Origin: Variovorax gracilis
GTDB lineage: Bacteria; Pseudomonadota; Gammaproteobacteria; Burkholderiales; Burkholderiaceae_C
Direction of reading: 5' to 3'
Length of the DNA stretch: 64,000 nucleotides
Assembly (NCBI RefSeq): GCF_030317115.1
Contig: NZ_JASZYF010000001.1
Coordinates: 868,001-932,000, forward strand
Part shown: positions 18,530-26,787 of the stretch, piece after piece
How the letters are laid out: each line of letters opens with the position of its first letter
Numbering within the stretch: position 1 is the first letter of the stretch
Position numbers and translations under genes: made by a program
Notes under the pieces: generated by a model
Seen by the model: only the letters and a program-made list of their open reading frames with translations
The model's database searches: none
Told to the model about the DNA's origin: nothing

Positions 18530-20332
18530 ATGACTTCCCCTGCAGACAACGACACCGCCAAGCCAAGCAATTTCCTGCGCCATGTGATCGAAAACGACCT
18601 CGAGCAAGGCAATTATTCCAGCCGCAAGTGGGGCGGCTCCCCGGGCGACGCCGCCCACCACGCACAGGGCATGCAGGACCCGGCCAAGGTGCGGATGCGT
18701 TTTCCGCCCGAGCCCAACGGCTATCTGCACATCGGCCACGCCAAGAGCATCTGGCTCAACTTCGAGTTGGCCAAGGAATACGGCGGCGTTTGCCACCTGC
18801 GCTTCGACGACACCAATCCGGAGAAGGAAGAGCAGGAATACGTCGACGCCATTCGCGATGCGGTGAAGTGGCTGGGTTACGACACCGTGCTGGCGGACAA
18901 CCCGTCCCAGCCGGGCGAACCCGACGAGCACGTCTACTTCGCGAGCAACTACTTCGACTTCATGTACCGCGCGGCCGAGTACCTGATCGGCGCCGGCCTC
19001 GCCTATGTCGATGAACAAAGCGCCGAGGAGATCCGCGCCACCCGCGGCGACTTCAACACGCCCGGCACCGACAGCCCCTTCCGCAGCCGCACGCCGGCAG
19101 AGAACCTGGAGCGCTTCCGCGCCATGCGCGACGGCCAGCTCGAAGATGGCGCCGCCGTGCTGCGCGCCAGGATCGACATGGCCAGCCCCAACATCAACAT
19201 GCGCGACCCGGCGCTCTACCGCATCCGCCGTGCGACGCACCACAACACGGGCGACAAGTGGTGCATCTACCCGATGTACACCTTCGCGCACCCGATCGAG
19301 GACGCGCTGGAGCAGATCACCCACAGCTTCTGTACGCTGGAGTTCGAAGACCAGCGCCCCTTCTACGACTGGCTGCTCGACCGCCTCGCCGAAGGCGGCC
19401 TGATCGCCACGCCGCATCCGCGCCAGTACGAGTTCGCGCGCCTCAACGTCACACATGTGATCACCAGCAAGCGCAAGCTGCGCCAGCTGGTCGAGGAAGG
19501 CCACGTCGACGGCTGGGACGACCCCCGCATGCCCACGCTCGCCGGGCTGCGCCGCCGCGGCTACACGCCCGATGCGCTCAAGCTGTTCTGTGAACGCTCG
19601 GGCGTGACCAAGTCGGGCGGCTGGATCGACTATGCGAGCCTCGAAGCCGCCCTGCGCGACACGCTGGACCCCATCGCCCCGCGCGCCATGGCGGTGCTGG
19701 ACCCGGTGAAGCTGGTCATCACGAACTGGGGCGAACTCATGGGCGGCGACGGCGTGCTGGACGATTGCGCTGCGCCCGTCCACCCGCATCACCCCGAGAT
19801 GGGCCGCCGCAGCTTCAAGTTGGGCCGCGAGGTCTGGATCGAGCGCACCGACTACGAGGAAGTGCAGCCCAAGGGCTTCTTTCGCCTGTTTCCTGGCAAC
19901 AAGGTGCGGCTCAAGTACGGGCACGTCATCGAGTGCACGGGCGGTACCAAGGACGCGGACGGCAGGCTCGTCGAAGTACAGGCCAGGCTGGTGCCCGACA
20001 CCAAGAGCGGCACGCCGGGCGCCGACGCCATCAAGGTCAAGGGCAACATCACCTGGGTGGCCGCGGCGGATGCGCTGCAGGCCGAGGTGCGGCTCTACGA
20101 GCGGCTGTTCGCGGCACCACAGCCCGGCAGCGGCGAATTGCTCGAAGAGCTGAATCGCGAGAGCCTGCTTACCACGGTGGCCTACGTGGAGCCTTCATTG
20201 GCCGAGGCCACGGAAGGCGCCCCCTTCCAGTTCGAGCGGCATGGCTACTTCGTGCTTGACGCCCGCGCCGGCAATTCGGGTCAGCGTGTGTTCAATCGAG
20301 CGGCGGGGATGAGGGACAGCTGGGGAAAGTGA
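18530..20332 (+). CDS. glnS: Glutaminyl-tRNA synthetase
   Basis: A 600-residue class I aminoacyl-tRNA synthetase that charges tRNA-Gln with glutamine in the cytosol. The HIGH signature is at 67-70 (PNGYLHIGHAKS), the RFDDTNP motif follows, and the KMSKS-equivalent is VITSKRKL (about 310). Rossmann catalytic and C-terminal beta-barrel anticodon domains are complete. It is somewhat longer than E. coli GlnS (554 residues) because of an N-terminal extension and short insertions such as that after KVRLKYGHVIEC. No clear Shine-Dalgarno precedes the ATG; a TAGAAT hexamer lies only six bases before it, which allows a leaderless mRNA. Confidence 0.97.
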   Translation: MTSPADNDTAKPSNFLRHVIENDLEQGNYSSRKWGGSPGDAAHHAQGMQDPAKVRMRFPPEPNGYLHIGHAKSIWLNFELAKEYGGVCHLRFDDTNPEKEEQEYVDAIRDAVKWLGYDTVLADNPSQPGEPDEHVYFASNYFDFMYRAAEYLIGAGLAYVDEQSAEEIRATRGDFNTPGTDSPFRSRTPAENLERFRAMRDGQLEDGAAVLRARIDMASPNINMRDPALYRIRRATHHNTGDKWCIYPMYTFAHPIEDALEQITHSFCTLEFEDQRPFYDWLLDRLAEGGLIATPHPRQYEFARLNVTHVITSKRKLRQLVEEGHVDGWDDPRMPTLAGLRRRGYTPDALKLFCERSGVTKSGGWIDYASLEAALRDTLDPIAPRAMAVLDPVKLVITNWGELMGGDGVLDDCAAPVHPHHPEMGRRSFKLGREVWIERTDYEEVQPKGFFRLFPGNKVRLKYGHVIECTGGTKDADGRLVEVQARLVPDTKSGTPGADAIKVKGNITWVAAADALQAEVRLYERLFAAPQPGSGELLEELNRESLLTTVAYVEPSLAEATEGAPFQFERHGYFVLDARAGNSGQRVFNRAAGMRDSWGK

Positions 20333-20357
20333 TCCCCGGCAATCCCGGGTCGGGCGC

Positions 20358-21293
20358 TTACAGCGGCTTCGTCAGGTAGACCGCCTCTCGCCCCACGATC
20401 GCCCGCTGCGCCGGCATGAAGATCGTGCAGTCGTCACACGGCGCACGAATCTCGTCCGGCCCGTTGTTGGCGATCAGCTCCCCCTTCGCAAAGGTTTCGA
20501 AGCCGACCAGCGGGCGCACGAAGCGGAAGTCCTCGGACTGGATCACGTGCGTCTGCAGCAGCTCGAAGCGGCGTTGCGCTTCGGGCGCGAGCGTCGCAGG
20601 ATCCTTGTCGATCAGGCCGAAGTGCGCCAGGAAGCGCAAGGTCACCTCGGTGGCGAGATCGGCAGCAGCCTGCTTGAAGTGCTGGCCGCACTCCACCACC
20701 ATCGCGGCACCGGGCGCATCGGGACCGGCATGCAGGCCATGCTGGATCAGCGGCGTTCCTGACCCGAGGCCGCTGGGCATCACCAGATGGACGGGAGGCA
20801 GCCCGATCGCCATCGCCACCCTGGCATTGCGATCGAAGGCGGGATAGACCCAGAACGGCACCACGTCCTGGCTCGTCGAGTGGATGTCGAGGATGTGGTC
20901 CGCCGCCGCCACCACCGGGCGCAGTTGGCGCGCGCGGCGCAATTCGGGGCTCTCGTCCGGCCCGTCCAGCCATTCGTCGGACCACACGCGGTTGAGGTTG
21001 TGCACGATCTGGCGGTTCTCGTGCGGCCGCTCGGGATCGAAGGCGTTGTAGGCCTCCACGTGGGCAAAGCTCACTGTCAGCGTCCCGATCTTCGGGCGCG
21101 CGCCGGTGTCCAGCAAATGGGTCGCCGCGACCATGCCGCAGATCTCGTTGCCATGGGTCAAGGCGTTGATCAGCACGTGCGGCCCAGGCTTGCCGGATTC
21201 GAAGCGGTGCACGTAGTCGATGCCGACATTGCCTTCGCGGTAGGCGGAGATGTCGCGTGGGAGGACTTCCAGATCGGGCGGGTTCTGCGTCAC
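20358..21293 (-). CDS. Succinylglutamate desuccinylase/aspartoacylase-family zinc deacylase
   Basis: A 311-residue metallohydrolase of the AstE/AspA family. The zinc site is HGNEICG (His47, Glu50), with the second histidine in ILDIHSTSQD (~131). The HENRQIVHNLNRVW segment carries the conserved Asn-Arg substrate-binding pair of the family. The start is uncertain: GTG at 21293 (VTQNPPDLEVL) fits best, while the frame is open to 21410. It is convergent with glnS, whose stop is 25 bases away, and divergent from hsdM. It would cleave an N-acylated amino acid or similar amide; the true substrate is not evident and no arginine-catabolic genes are adjacent. Confidence 0.85.
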   Translation of the reverse strand: MTQNPPDLEVLPRDISAYREGNVGIDYVHRFESGKPGPHVLINALTHGNEICGMVAATHLLDTGARPKIGTLTVSFAHVEAYNAFDPERPHENRQIVHNLNRVWSDEWLDGPDESPELRRARQLRPVVAAADHILDIHSTSQDVVPFWVYPAFDRNARVAMAIGLPPVHLVMPSGLGSGTPLIQHGLHAGPDAPGAAMVVECGQHFKQAAADLATEVTLRFLAHFGLIDKDPATLAPEAQRRFELLQTHVIQSEDFRFVRPLVGFETFAKGELIANNGPDEIRAPCDDCTIFMPAQRAIVGREAVYLTKPL

Positions 21294-21427
21294 GGGCGGA
21301 TTTTTCTCTGTGAAGGACGGCCAGGCCGAATCCTCGGAGTTTGCCGCAGCTCTCGACCGGGCGTCGGCCGGCCATTTGCCTCGTAGACTCGTGGGCTCAC
21401 CCATGCGCACTCGCCCACCCCGTTCCC

Positions 21428-23098
21428 ATGCCCCTGACCGCTGAAATGCGACGGTCGATCGACCAGATTCGCGACTACCTGTTCGGCGGCGGCTACCCAG
21501 ACCCCGTCAGCAACGCGGAGCAACTGTCGTTCCTTTTCTTCTTCTGTCTCCACGAAAGCATCGACGACGAAAACCGGATGCGCGCCGAGGCTCTCGACGA
21601 GCCGTACGCAAGTGTCTTCAGCGGCGATTGGACGCTGCGGAATTCGACGAACGCCCACCTTCACTCCGCCCGCGACGGCAATATGTTCGCGACACCCGGC
21701 GTCCAGACCGGCACGTCGACCATTCCGCGCAACCGCTTCCGCTGGTCGGCCTGGGCCCGGGAGCTGTCCAGTAGCGCACTGGTGAACTTCGTGCGCGACG
21801 AGGTGTTTCCCTTTTTTGCAGAGATCGGTGCCGCCGGCGCGCATGACTTCATGCGTGGCGCCCGCCTCAGCATCGACGAACCGACGGTGCTCTCCCAGGT
21901 CGTCCAACTGGTGGACGGACTCGGGCTGGCCGAGGCTGATTCCGATACCAAGGGCGACCTGTTCGAACACGTACTGCGACAGATCCGGCAGGCGGGCGAG
22001 CTGGGCCAGTTCCGCACGCCGCGCCACATCATCCGCGCGATCGTGGAGATGGTGGACCCGACCATTGGCGAGACCATCTACGACCCGGCCGCCGGCACCG
22101 CGGGCTTCCTGGTGGCCGCCTACAACCACATCCGCCTCGCTCACTCTTCGCCCGACGCCATCGTGGACGCCGAAGTCGAGGGCAAGAACCAGCGGCGCGG
22201 CCTGGGCGACCAGCTCACGCCGGACGACCTTGCCGTCCTGCGGGACCAGACCTTCTTCGGCAACGACGTCGATCCGAAGATGGTCCGGCTCGCGACCATG
22301 AACCTCACGCTGCGCGGGCTTGCCAACGTTCGAATCCTGCAGCGCAACGTGCTGACCAGCGTGCTCGACGACGACCAGAAGGCCGAGCTGGGCCTGCCCC
22401 CCGATGGCTTCCACGCGGTGCTGGCCAATCCGCCCTTCTCCGGCCGTATCGACAAGGATCGCATTGCCGAGGAGGTGCGGGTCGGCGGCACCAGCAGCAC
22501 CGAACTGCTCTTTCTCAAGTGCGTGCTCGACAGCCTGCGTGCCGAAGGCCGCGCAGCCGTCGTGGTGCCGGAGGGCGTGCTGTTCGGCTCTTCGGCAGCA
22601 CACCAGGCGCTGCGCCGCCAGCTGGTTGAAGACAACCGGGTCGATGCAGTGATGAGCCTGCCGGGCGGCGTGTTCCATCCCTACTCCGGCGTGAAGACCT
22701 CGGTGCTGTTCTTTCGCAAGAGCGGGCAGACGGAGCACGTGCTGTTCTTGCATGTCGAGCAGGACGGCTACGCACTCGACGCCAATCACGACAGGCCCAC
22801 CGACAAGGATGACCTGCCCCCGCTGGCGAATGCCTACGCACGGCGCGACGAATCGCTGGCTCGGTGGGAGGCGCGCGAGCCCGCGGCCGAGTGGGACGAG
22901 AAATGGTGGTTCGCCGACGCGCCCACGTTGCGCGCCAATGACTACAACTTGTCGGCGAGCCGCTACCGGCCCTTGAGCGAAGCGCAGGCCGAACATCGGA
23001 AACCGCTGGAAGTGATCGACGACATGATCGCCAAGCAACTGGAGGCAGCCAAGGACATGGAAGCGTTTCGGACAATGGTTGCGGAGCTGGATGGATGA
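21428..23098 (+). CDS. hsdM: Type I restriction-modification DNA methyltransferase subunit
   Basis: A 556-residue adenine-N6 methyltransferase of the HsdM family. It has an N-terminal HsdM_N-like helical domain (AEMRRSIDQIRDYLFGG), the SAM-binding motif I YDPAAGTAGFL (about 218-228) and the catalytic motif NPPF (about 334-337). GELGQFRTPRHIIR before motif I is also characteristic. Normally two HsdM pair with one HsdS to methylate a bipartite site. The ATG at 21428 is chosen because upstream sequence has no similarity. It overlaps hsdS by ATGA. No hsdR lies on either side within the window. Confidence 0.93.
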   Translation: MPLTAEMRRSIDQIRDYLFGGGYPDPVSNAEQLSFLFFFCLHESIDDENRMRAEALDEPYASVFSGDWTLRNSTNAHLHSARDGNMFATPGVQTGTSTIPRNRFRWSAWARELSSSALVNFVRDEVFPFFAEIGAAGAHDFMRGARLSIDEPTVLSQVVQLVDGLGLAEADSDTKGDLFEHVLRQIRQAGELGQFRTPRHIIRAIVEMVDPTIGETIYDPAAGTAGFLVAAYNHIRLAHSSPDAIVDAEVEGKNQRRGLGDQLTPDDLAVLRDQTFFGNDVDPKMVRLATMNLTLRGLANVRILQRNVLTSVLDDDQKAELGLPPDGFHAVLANPPFSGRIDKDRIAEEVRVGGTSSTELLFLKCVLDSLRAEGRAAVVVPEGVLFGSSAAHQALRRQLVEDNRVDAVMSLPGGVFHPYSGVKTSVLFFRKSGQTEHVLFLHVEQDGYALDANHDRPTDKDDLPPLANAYARRDESLARWEAREPAAEWDEKWWFADAPTLRANDYNLSASRYRPLSEAQAEHRKPLEVIDDMIAKQLEAAKDMEAFRTMVAELDG

Positions 23099-24273
23099 CT
23101 GCGCCATGGGTGGCGCTGCGGGAGGTGGTCGAGGCGAAAACGGGCACGATGAACCCGTCCGCCTGGCCGAATGACCCATTCACCTACGTCGACGTTGCCG
23201 CCGTCGACAACAAGAAGAAGATCATCACCGGCGCCCGCACCCTGCTGGGCGCCGAGGCTCCGAGCCGCGCACGAAAGCTGATGCGCACCGGAGACGTGCT
23301 GGTCTCCACCGTGCGCCCCAACCTCAACGCGGTCGCTCTGGTGCCCGAGTCACTCGACGGCGAGGTCGCCAGCACGGCCTTCTGCGTGCTGCGCGCGACG
23401 CCGCGCGTGCTGCCCGAGTACCTGTACTTCTTCGTGCGCTCCGACCGCTTCGTTCGCGGCGTGAGCAAGCTCGCGACGGGGGCGTTGTACCCGGCGGTGT
23501 CCGATTCGAGCATCCTGGACCAGACGTTGCCGCTGCCCGACCTGAAGAGGCAGCGACAGCTCGTCGACGTGCTGCTCTGCGCGCAAGGCATCATCCGGCT
23601 GCGGCGCGAGATCCGCGAGATGACGACGCAGGTCGTTCCAGCGCTGTTCTTCGACATCTTCGGCGACGCCACGACCAACCCGAAGGGCTGGCCCGTCGTG
23701 GCGCTCGAAAGCCTGTTGAAGCTCAATCCACAGAACGGCCTGTACAAGCACAAGTCGGCTTACGGCACAGGCACACCCATCGTGCGCATCGACGCCTTTC
23801 GCGACGGCGAACTCGGCGACCCGTCCTTGCTCAAGCGACTGCAACTCGACGACGACGAAGTGAGCCGCTATGGGCTGGACGAAGGCGACATCCTGGTCAA
23901 TCGCGTCAACAGCCCCGAGCACCTGGGCAAGAGCGTGCTCATCCCGGCGCTCGCGGAGCCGACGGTGTTCGAGTCGAACATGATGCGGCTCGTGATAGAC
24001 CGCGAACGCGCGTTGCCCCGCTACGTCTTTGCCGCGCTTCAGACCAACCGGACGCGACGCCATTTCCAACTCAACGCCAAGCGGGCCATCAACCAGTCGA
24101 GCCTCAATCAACAGGATCTGAAGGCGCTGACGGTGATGCTCCCGCCGATGGAGAAGCAGGAGCGTTTCGCGCGCCATGTGGAGGCCGCAATGGCGAACTT
24201 CGCCAACGAGGCGCAGGCGTTGAAAGGGATCGAGACGACGATGCACTCCCTGCTGGCGCGGACCTTCGGCTGA
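23095..24273 (+). CDS. hsdS: Type I restriction-modification specificity subunit
   Basis: A 392-residue specificity protein with two target-recognition domains (about 1-165 and 195-392) joined and ended by helical spacers (QRQLVDVLLCAQGIIRLRRE; KQERFARHVEAAMANFANEA). Typical TRD signatures include LMRTGDVLVSTVRPNLNAVAL and YGLDEGDILVNRVNS, and LPLPDLKRQRQLVD closes the first half. Each TRD would read one half of a bipartite asymmetric sequence; the sequence itself cannot be predicted here. The start overlaps hsdM by four bases. The gene ends 27 bases before the convergent TetR gene, leaving no room for hsdR downstream. Confidence 0.92.
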   Translation: MTAPWVALREVVEAKTGTMNPSAWPNDPFTYVDVAAVDNKKKIITGARTLLGAEAPSRARKLMRTGDVLVSTVRPNLNAVALVPESLDGEVASTAFCVLRATPRVLPEYLYFFVRSDRFVRGVSKLATGALYPAVSDSSILDQTLPLPDLKRQRQLVDVLLCAQGIIRLRREIREMTTQVVPALFFDIFGDATTNPKGWPVVALESLLKLNPQNGLYKHKSAYGTGTPIVRIDAFRDGELGDPSLLKRLQLDDDEVSRYGLDEGDILVNRVNSPEHLGKSVLIPALAEPTVFESNMMRLVIDRERALPRYVFAALQTNRTRRHFQLNAKRAINQSSLNQQDLKALTVMLPPMEKQERFARHVEAAMANFANEAQALKGIETTMHSLLARTFG

Positions 24274-24300
24274 GCCGCGACGGGTGCTGAAGCGCCTGGC

Positions 24301-24933
24301 TCAGTCTGGCTTCCTCGCCGCGTCCACCAGCGCCCGGATCGCCCAGCGCCTGACCTTCAGCGCCTCGGCGTCATCGAGCTGCAGCACATCCTTGAAGACC
24401 ACCATCGCCTCGGTGCCGATGACCAAGGCGAGCGCATGGCTCAGGTTCTTGAGCGCCGCGGGCTCGAACTGGCTGCGGGCCGGGGCCAGCGCAGCCTCGA
24501 TGAGCGGCGTGCGACGGTTCTGGCGCGCGGGGAGTTCGCTGTCGTGGTCGCCGCGCACGACTCTCTCGATGGAATGCGCCAGCATCATCCGCAAGGGCGC
24601 TTCGTTGGCCGCGATCATGTCGTGCAGGGCGCCGTCGACGCGCTCCAGGCGCGCCACAGGGTCCGTCGTCTGCACATCGTTGAGCACGTCCTGCGGTTCG
24701 GGCACCGCCATGTCGAGCGAGGCCTCGCGATGCAGCGCGTCCACGTTCGGGAAATAGCGGTAGGCCGTCGCGCGCGAAACCGCGGCCTCCTCGGCGATGT
24801 CCTCCAGGCTCGGCTTGAGCCCCTGCTTCAGCAGACGCGACGCGGCTTGCAGAAGGTCCTTGCGCGTGCGTCGGCGCTGGTTCGGACGGCCAATCTGGGG
24901 GTCGGCCCCCGCCGGCCCGGTCTGCATGCGCAT
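24301..24933 (-). CDS. TetR-family transcriptional regulator
   Basis: A 210-residue repressor-type protein. The N-terminal HTH is clear (TRKDLLQAASRLLKQG...PSLEDIAEEAAVSRATAYRYF, about 21-62), followed by an all-helical ligand domain. The ATG at 24933 lies 11 bases after the stop of the SnoaL-like gene, so the two are cotranscribed; an in-frame ATG two codons later is possible. The aldo-keto reductase gene is upstream on the same strand, with two repeated operator-like sites between it and the SnoaL gene. It probably represses its own transcript in response to an unknown ligand. Confidence 0.88.
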   Translation of the reverse strand: MRMQTGPAGADPQIGRPNQRRRTRKDLLQAASRLLKQGLKPSLEDIAEEAAVSRATAYRYFPNVDALHREASLDMAVPEPQDVLNDVQTTDPVARLERVDGALHDMIAANEAPLRMMLAHSIERVVRGDHDSELPARQNRRTPLIEAALAPARSQFEPAALKNLSHALALVIGTEAMVVFKDVLQLDDAEALKVRRWAIRALVDAARKPD

Positions 24934-24944
24934 CGTGCCCGGCC

Positions 24945-25367
24945 TCAGTCCTGGGGCAGTTGCCGGATGATGGCCGCGAGATCGAGCCACACGTTTTCGC
25001 GCTGGATGTGGCCGCTCTCGGCAAATTCGACCACGTGCAGCAGGCGGAATTCAAGGGGACGTCCCTTGCCTTCGAGCCCGAAAGGCCTGCCCGGCGCCCT
25101 GCCCCGCCACATCGATTCGTCGACCAGGAAGCCATCGCCGTAGAGACGGCGCAGGCATTCGACCTTGCTGTCCGACAGGTCGTTGAACAGGCTTTCATAG
25201 AACGGCCTTGCGCCGCCGTGGCCGCGCGTCGGCCCCGAGGGCGAACCGACGATGTCGTGCTCCACGTCGGGCGAGAGCGTTGCCAGGACGCCTGCAACGT
25301 CGTCGTTGGCTTCGAAGTGGAAGTGCTCGTCGATCTTTCGGTCCATCTCCGTGCGGGTCAGTGCCAT
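24945..25367 (-). CDS. SnoaL-like/NTF2-fold small protein
   Basis: A 140-residue protein of the ketosteroid-isomerase-like NTF2 superfamily. The N-terminus (MDRKIDEHFHFEANDDVAGVLATLSPDVEHDIVG) matches SnoaL-like domains. It has no signal peptide. The ATG at 25367 follows GGAGG by eight bases. The cone-shaped fold can hold isomerases, hydrolases or non-catalytic binders; no definite catalytic dyad can be named here. It is cotranscribed with the downstream TetR gene, and its promoter region carries two copies of a 24-base repeat. A role on an aromatic or polyketide-like compound sensed by the TetR protein is plausible but unproven. Confidence 0.75.
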   Translation of the reverse strand: MALTRTEMDRKIDEHFHFEANDDVAGVLATLSPDVEHDIVGSPSGPTRGHGGARPFYESLFNDLSDSKVECLRRLYGDGFLVDESMWRGRAPGRPFGLEGKGRPLEFRLLHVVEFAESGHIQRENVWLDLAAIIRQLPQD

Positions 25368-25407
25368 GGTGGGGTCCTCCAGCAAGTGGTTGGGGCGCCC
25401 GCCAACT

Positions 25408-25469
25408 CTAACGAGACAAAAATCTCATTGCAAGAATTCAATCTCAATTTAAGACCAAACTCTCATTGC
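25408..25469 (-). promoter_or_regulatory. Two 24-base operator-like repeats upstream of the SnoaL/TetR genes
   Basis: Read on the minus strand, two copies share the pattern GCAATGAGA-TTT-GTCT, at plus 25446-25469 and 25408-25431, 38 bases start to start. The copy nearer the gene is close to a palindrome (GAGATTTTTGTCTC). The stretch is strikingly A+T-rich for this genome and lies between the aldo-keto reductase stop and the SnoaL start. The adjacent TetR protein is the likely binder. Confidence 0.6.
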
Positions 25470-25475
25470 GAGCAA

Positions 25476-26531
25476 CTATGGCCGCGCTCGACGCGTGGCG
25501 TCCGCGAGCTGCCCGCGGCGGTATTCCCCCTGCCGCACGAACATCCAGCCCGGGTACTCGGCGGGCAGCCGGCTCACCGCGTCGAGTTGCTCGAGCTCGG
25601 CCGCGCTCAATTCGACCTGTGTGGCGGCCATGTTGTCGGCGAGCTGCTCGGGCCGCTTCGCGCCGACGATGACGCTGGTCACCTGCGGCTGGTGCAGCAG
25701 CCAGGCGAGCGCGATCTGCGCCACCGAGACGCCGTGTGCCGCTGCGATGGGGCGCATTGCGTCGATGCAGTCGTAGGCGCGGTCCTTGTCGACGGGGGGG
25801 AAGTCGAAGCTGGTGCGGCGGCTGCCCTCTTCGCCCTGCTGGTCGCGCCCGTACTTGCCGCTGAGCAGTCCGCCCGCGAGCGGACTCCAGACCATCAGCC
25901 CGACGCCTTCGCTGCGCATCATCGGAACCAGTTCGCGCTCGAGATCGCGGCCAGCGATGGTGTAGTAGGCCTGCAGCGATTCAAAGCGCGAGAGCCCCCA
26001 GCGCTCGGCGATGCCGAGGGCCTTTGCAATCTGCCATGCCGCCCAGTTGGAGACGCCGACGTAGCGCACAAGCCCCTGCCGCACGAGCTGGTCGAGTGCG
26101 CGGACGGTTTCCTCGATCGGCGTGGCCGGATCGAAGCCGTGGATCTGGTACAGGTCGATGTGGTCCAGCTGCAGCCGCTTCAGGCTGGCCTTGACCCCGT
26201 CCATTATGTGCCCGCGCGAGGCGCCTCGCGCGTTCGGGCCGGCGCCGGTCTCGCTGAAGACCTTGGTCGCGACGATCACGTTCTCTCGTGGGACCTTGAG
26301 GTTCTTCAGCGCCTGGCCTGTGATCTGCTCCGACAGGCCGCCCGAGTACATGTCGGCAGTGTCGATGAAGTTGATGCCTGCATCGAGCGCGGCGCCGACC
26401 AATCGCTCGGCATCGGCCTGCTGCACGTCGCCGATCTGCGACCAGATGCCTTGGCCGCCGCCGAAGGTCATGGTGCCCAGGCAAAGTTCGGACACGAAGA
26501 GGCCCGTACGGCCGAGCGGGTGGTGACGCAT
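25476..26531 (-). CDS. Aldo/keto reductase
   Basis: A 351-residue NADPH-dependent oxidoreductase with the (beta/alpha)8 AKR fold. The catalytic tetrad is complete: Asp57, Tyr62 (FIDTADMYSGG), Lys90 (IVATKVF) and His131 (YQIHGFD). The length and the LGRTGLFVSELCLGTMTFGG start match the YhdN/YajO-type group rather than aldose reductases. It would reduce an aldehyde or ketone; the physiological substrate is unknown. It shares a strand with the SnoaL/TetR genes downstream, but the operator-like repeats between them suggest a separate transcript. Confidence 0.92.
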   Translation of the reverse strand: MRHHPLGRTGLFVSELCLGTMTFGGGQGIWSQIGDVQQADAERLVGAALDAGINFIDTADMYSGGLSEQITGQALKNLKVPRENVIVATKVFSETGAGPNARGASRGHIMDGVKASLKRLQLDHIDLYQIHGFDPATPIEETVRALDQLVRQGLVRYVGVSNWAAWQIAKALGIAERWGLSRFESLQAYYTIAGRDLERELVPMMRSEGVGLMVWSPLAGGLLSGKYGRDQQGEEGSRRTSFDFPPVDKDRAYDCIDAMRPIAAAHGVSVAQIALAWLLHQPQVTSVIVGAKRPEQLADNMAATQVELSAAELEQLDAVSRLPAEYPGWMFVRQGEYRRGQLADATRRARP

Positions 26532-26738
26532 GACAGAAGACTCCTTGAGCGAAACGTGAGGTCCGGGGGGTCAACCTGAAGGCAGGACGGCCCGGCCCGG
26601 GCAAGCCCGCGAGCATAGGCTTCCACGGAAATTCGTGCAGGCGGCCCGGACCGCATCCGCATCCGCATCCATTCGGGCCGCTCGATCGTCTATGTCACAC
26701 AAGCATTCCGGCGGCGCCTTCCGGAGAAAGGCCCGATC

Positions 26739-26774
26739 ATGAAACGCATGGTTCGATACAAGCCCGAGCGCTGA
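26739..26774 (+). pseudogene. Possible truncated gene start (11 codons) after a good ribosome site
   Basis: GGAGAAAGG at 26722-26730 is followed eight bases later by an ATG and the peptide MKRMVRYKPER before a TGA. The peptide resembles the start of small dimeric alpha/beta-barrel (antibiotic-biosynthesis-monooxygenase-like) proteins that begin M..VRYK.KPE. The sequence then runs into tandem GAGCGCT units and the end of the convergent YlqF gene. It may be what remains after a deletion, or a chance open frame. The remaining 26532-26738 holds nothing else that I can identify. Confidence 0.25.
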
Positions 26775-26787
26775 GCGCTGAGCGAAG

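Noticed and set aside
21428..24273. A complete type I restriction-modification or BREX-like defence island
   Set aside because: Only hsdM and hsdS are present; no hsdR, pglZ, brx or other defence gene is found on either side.
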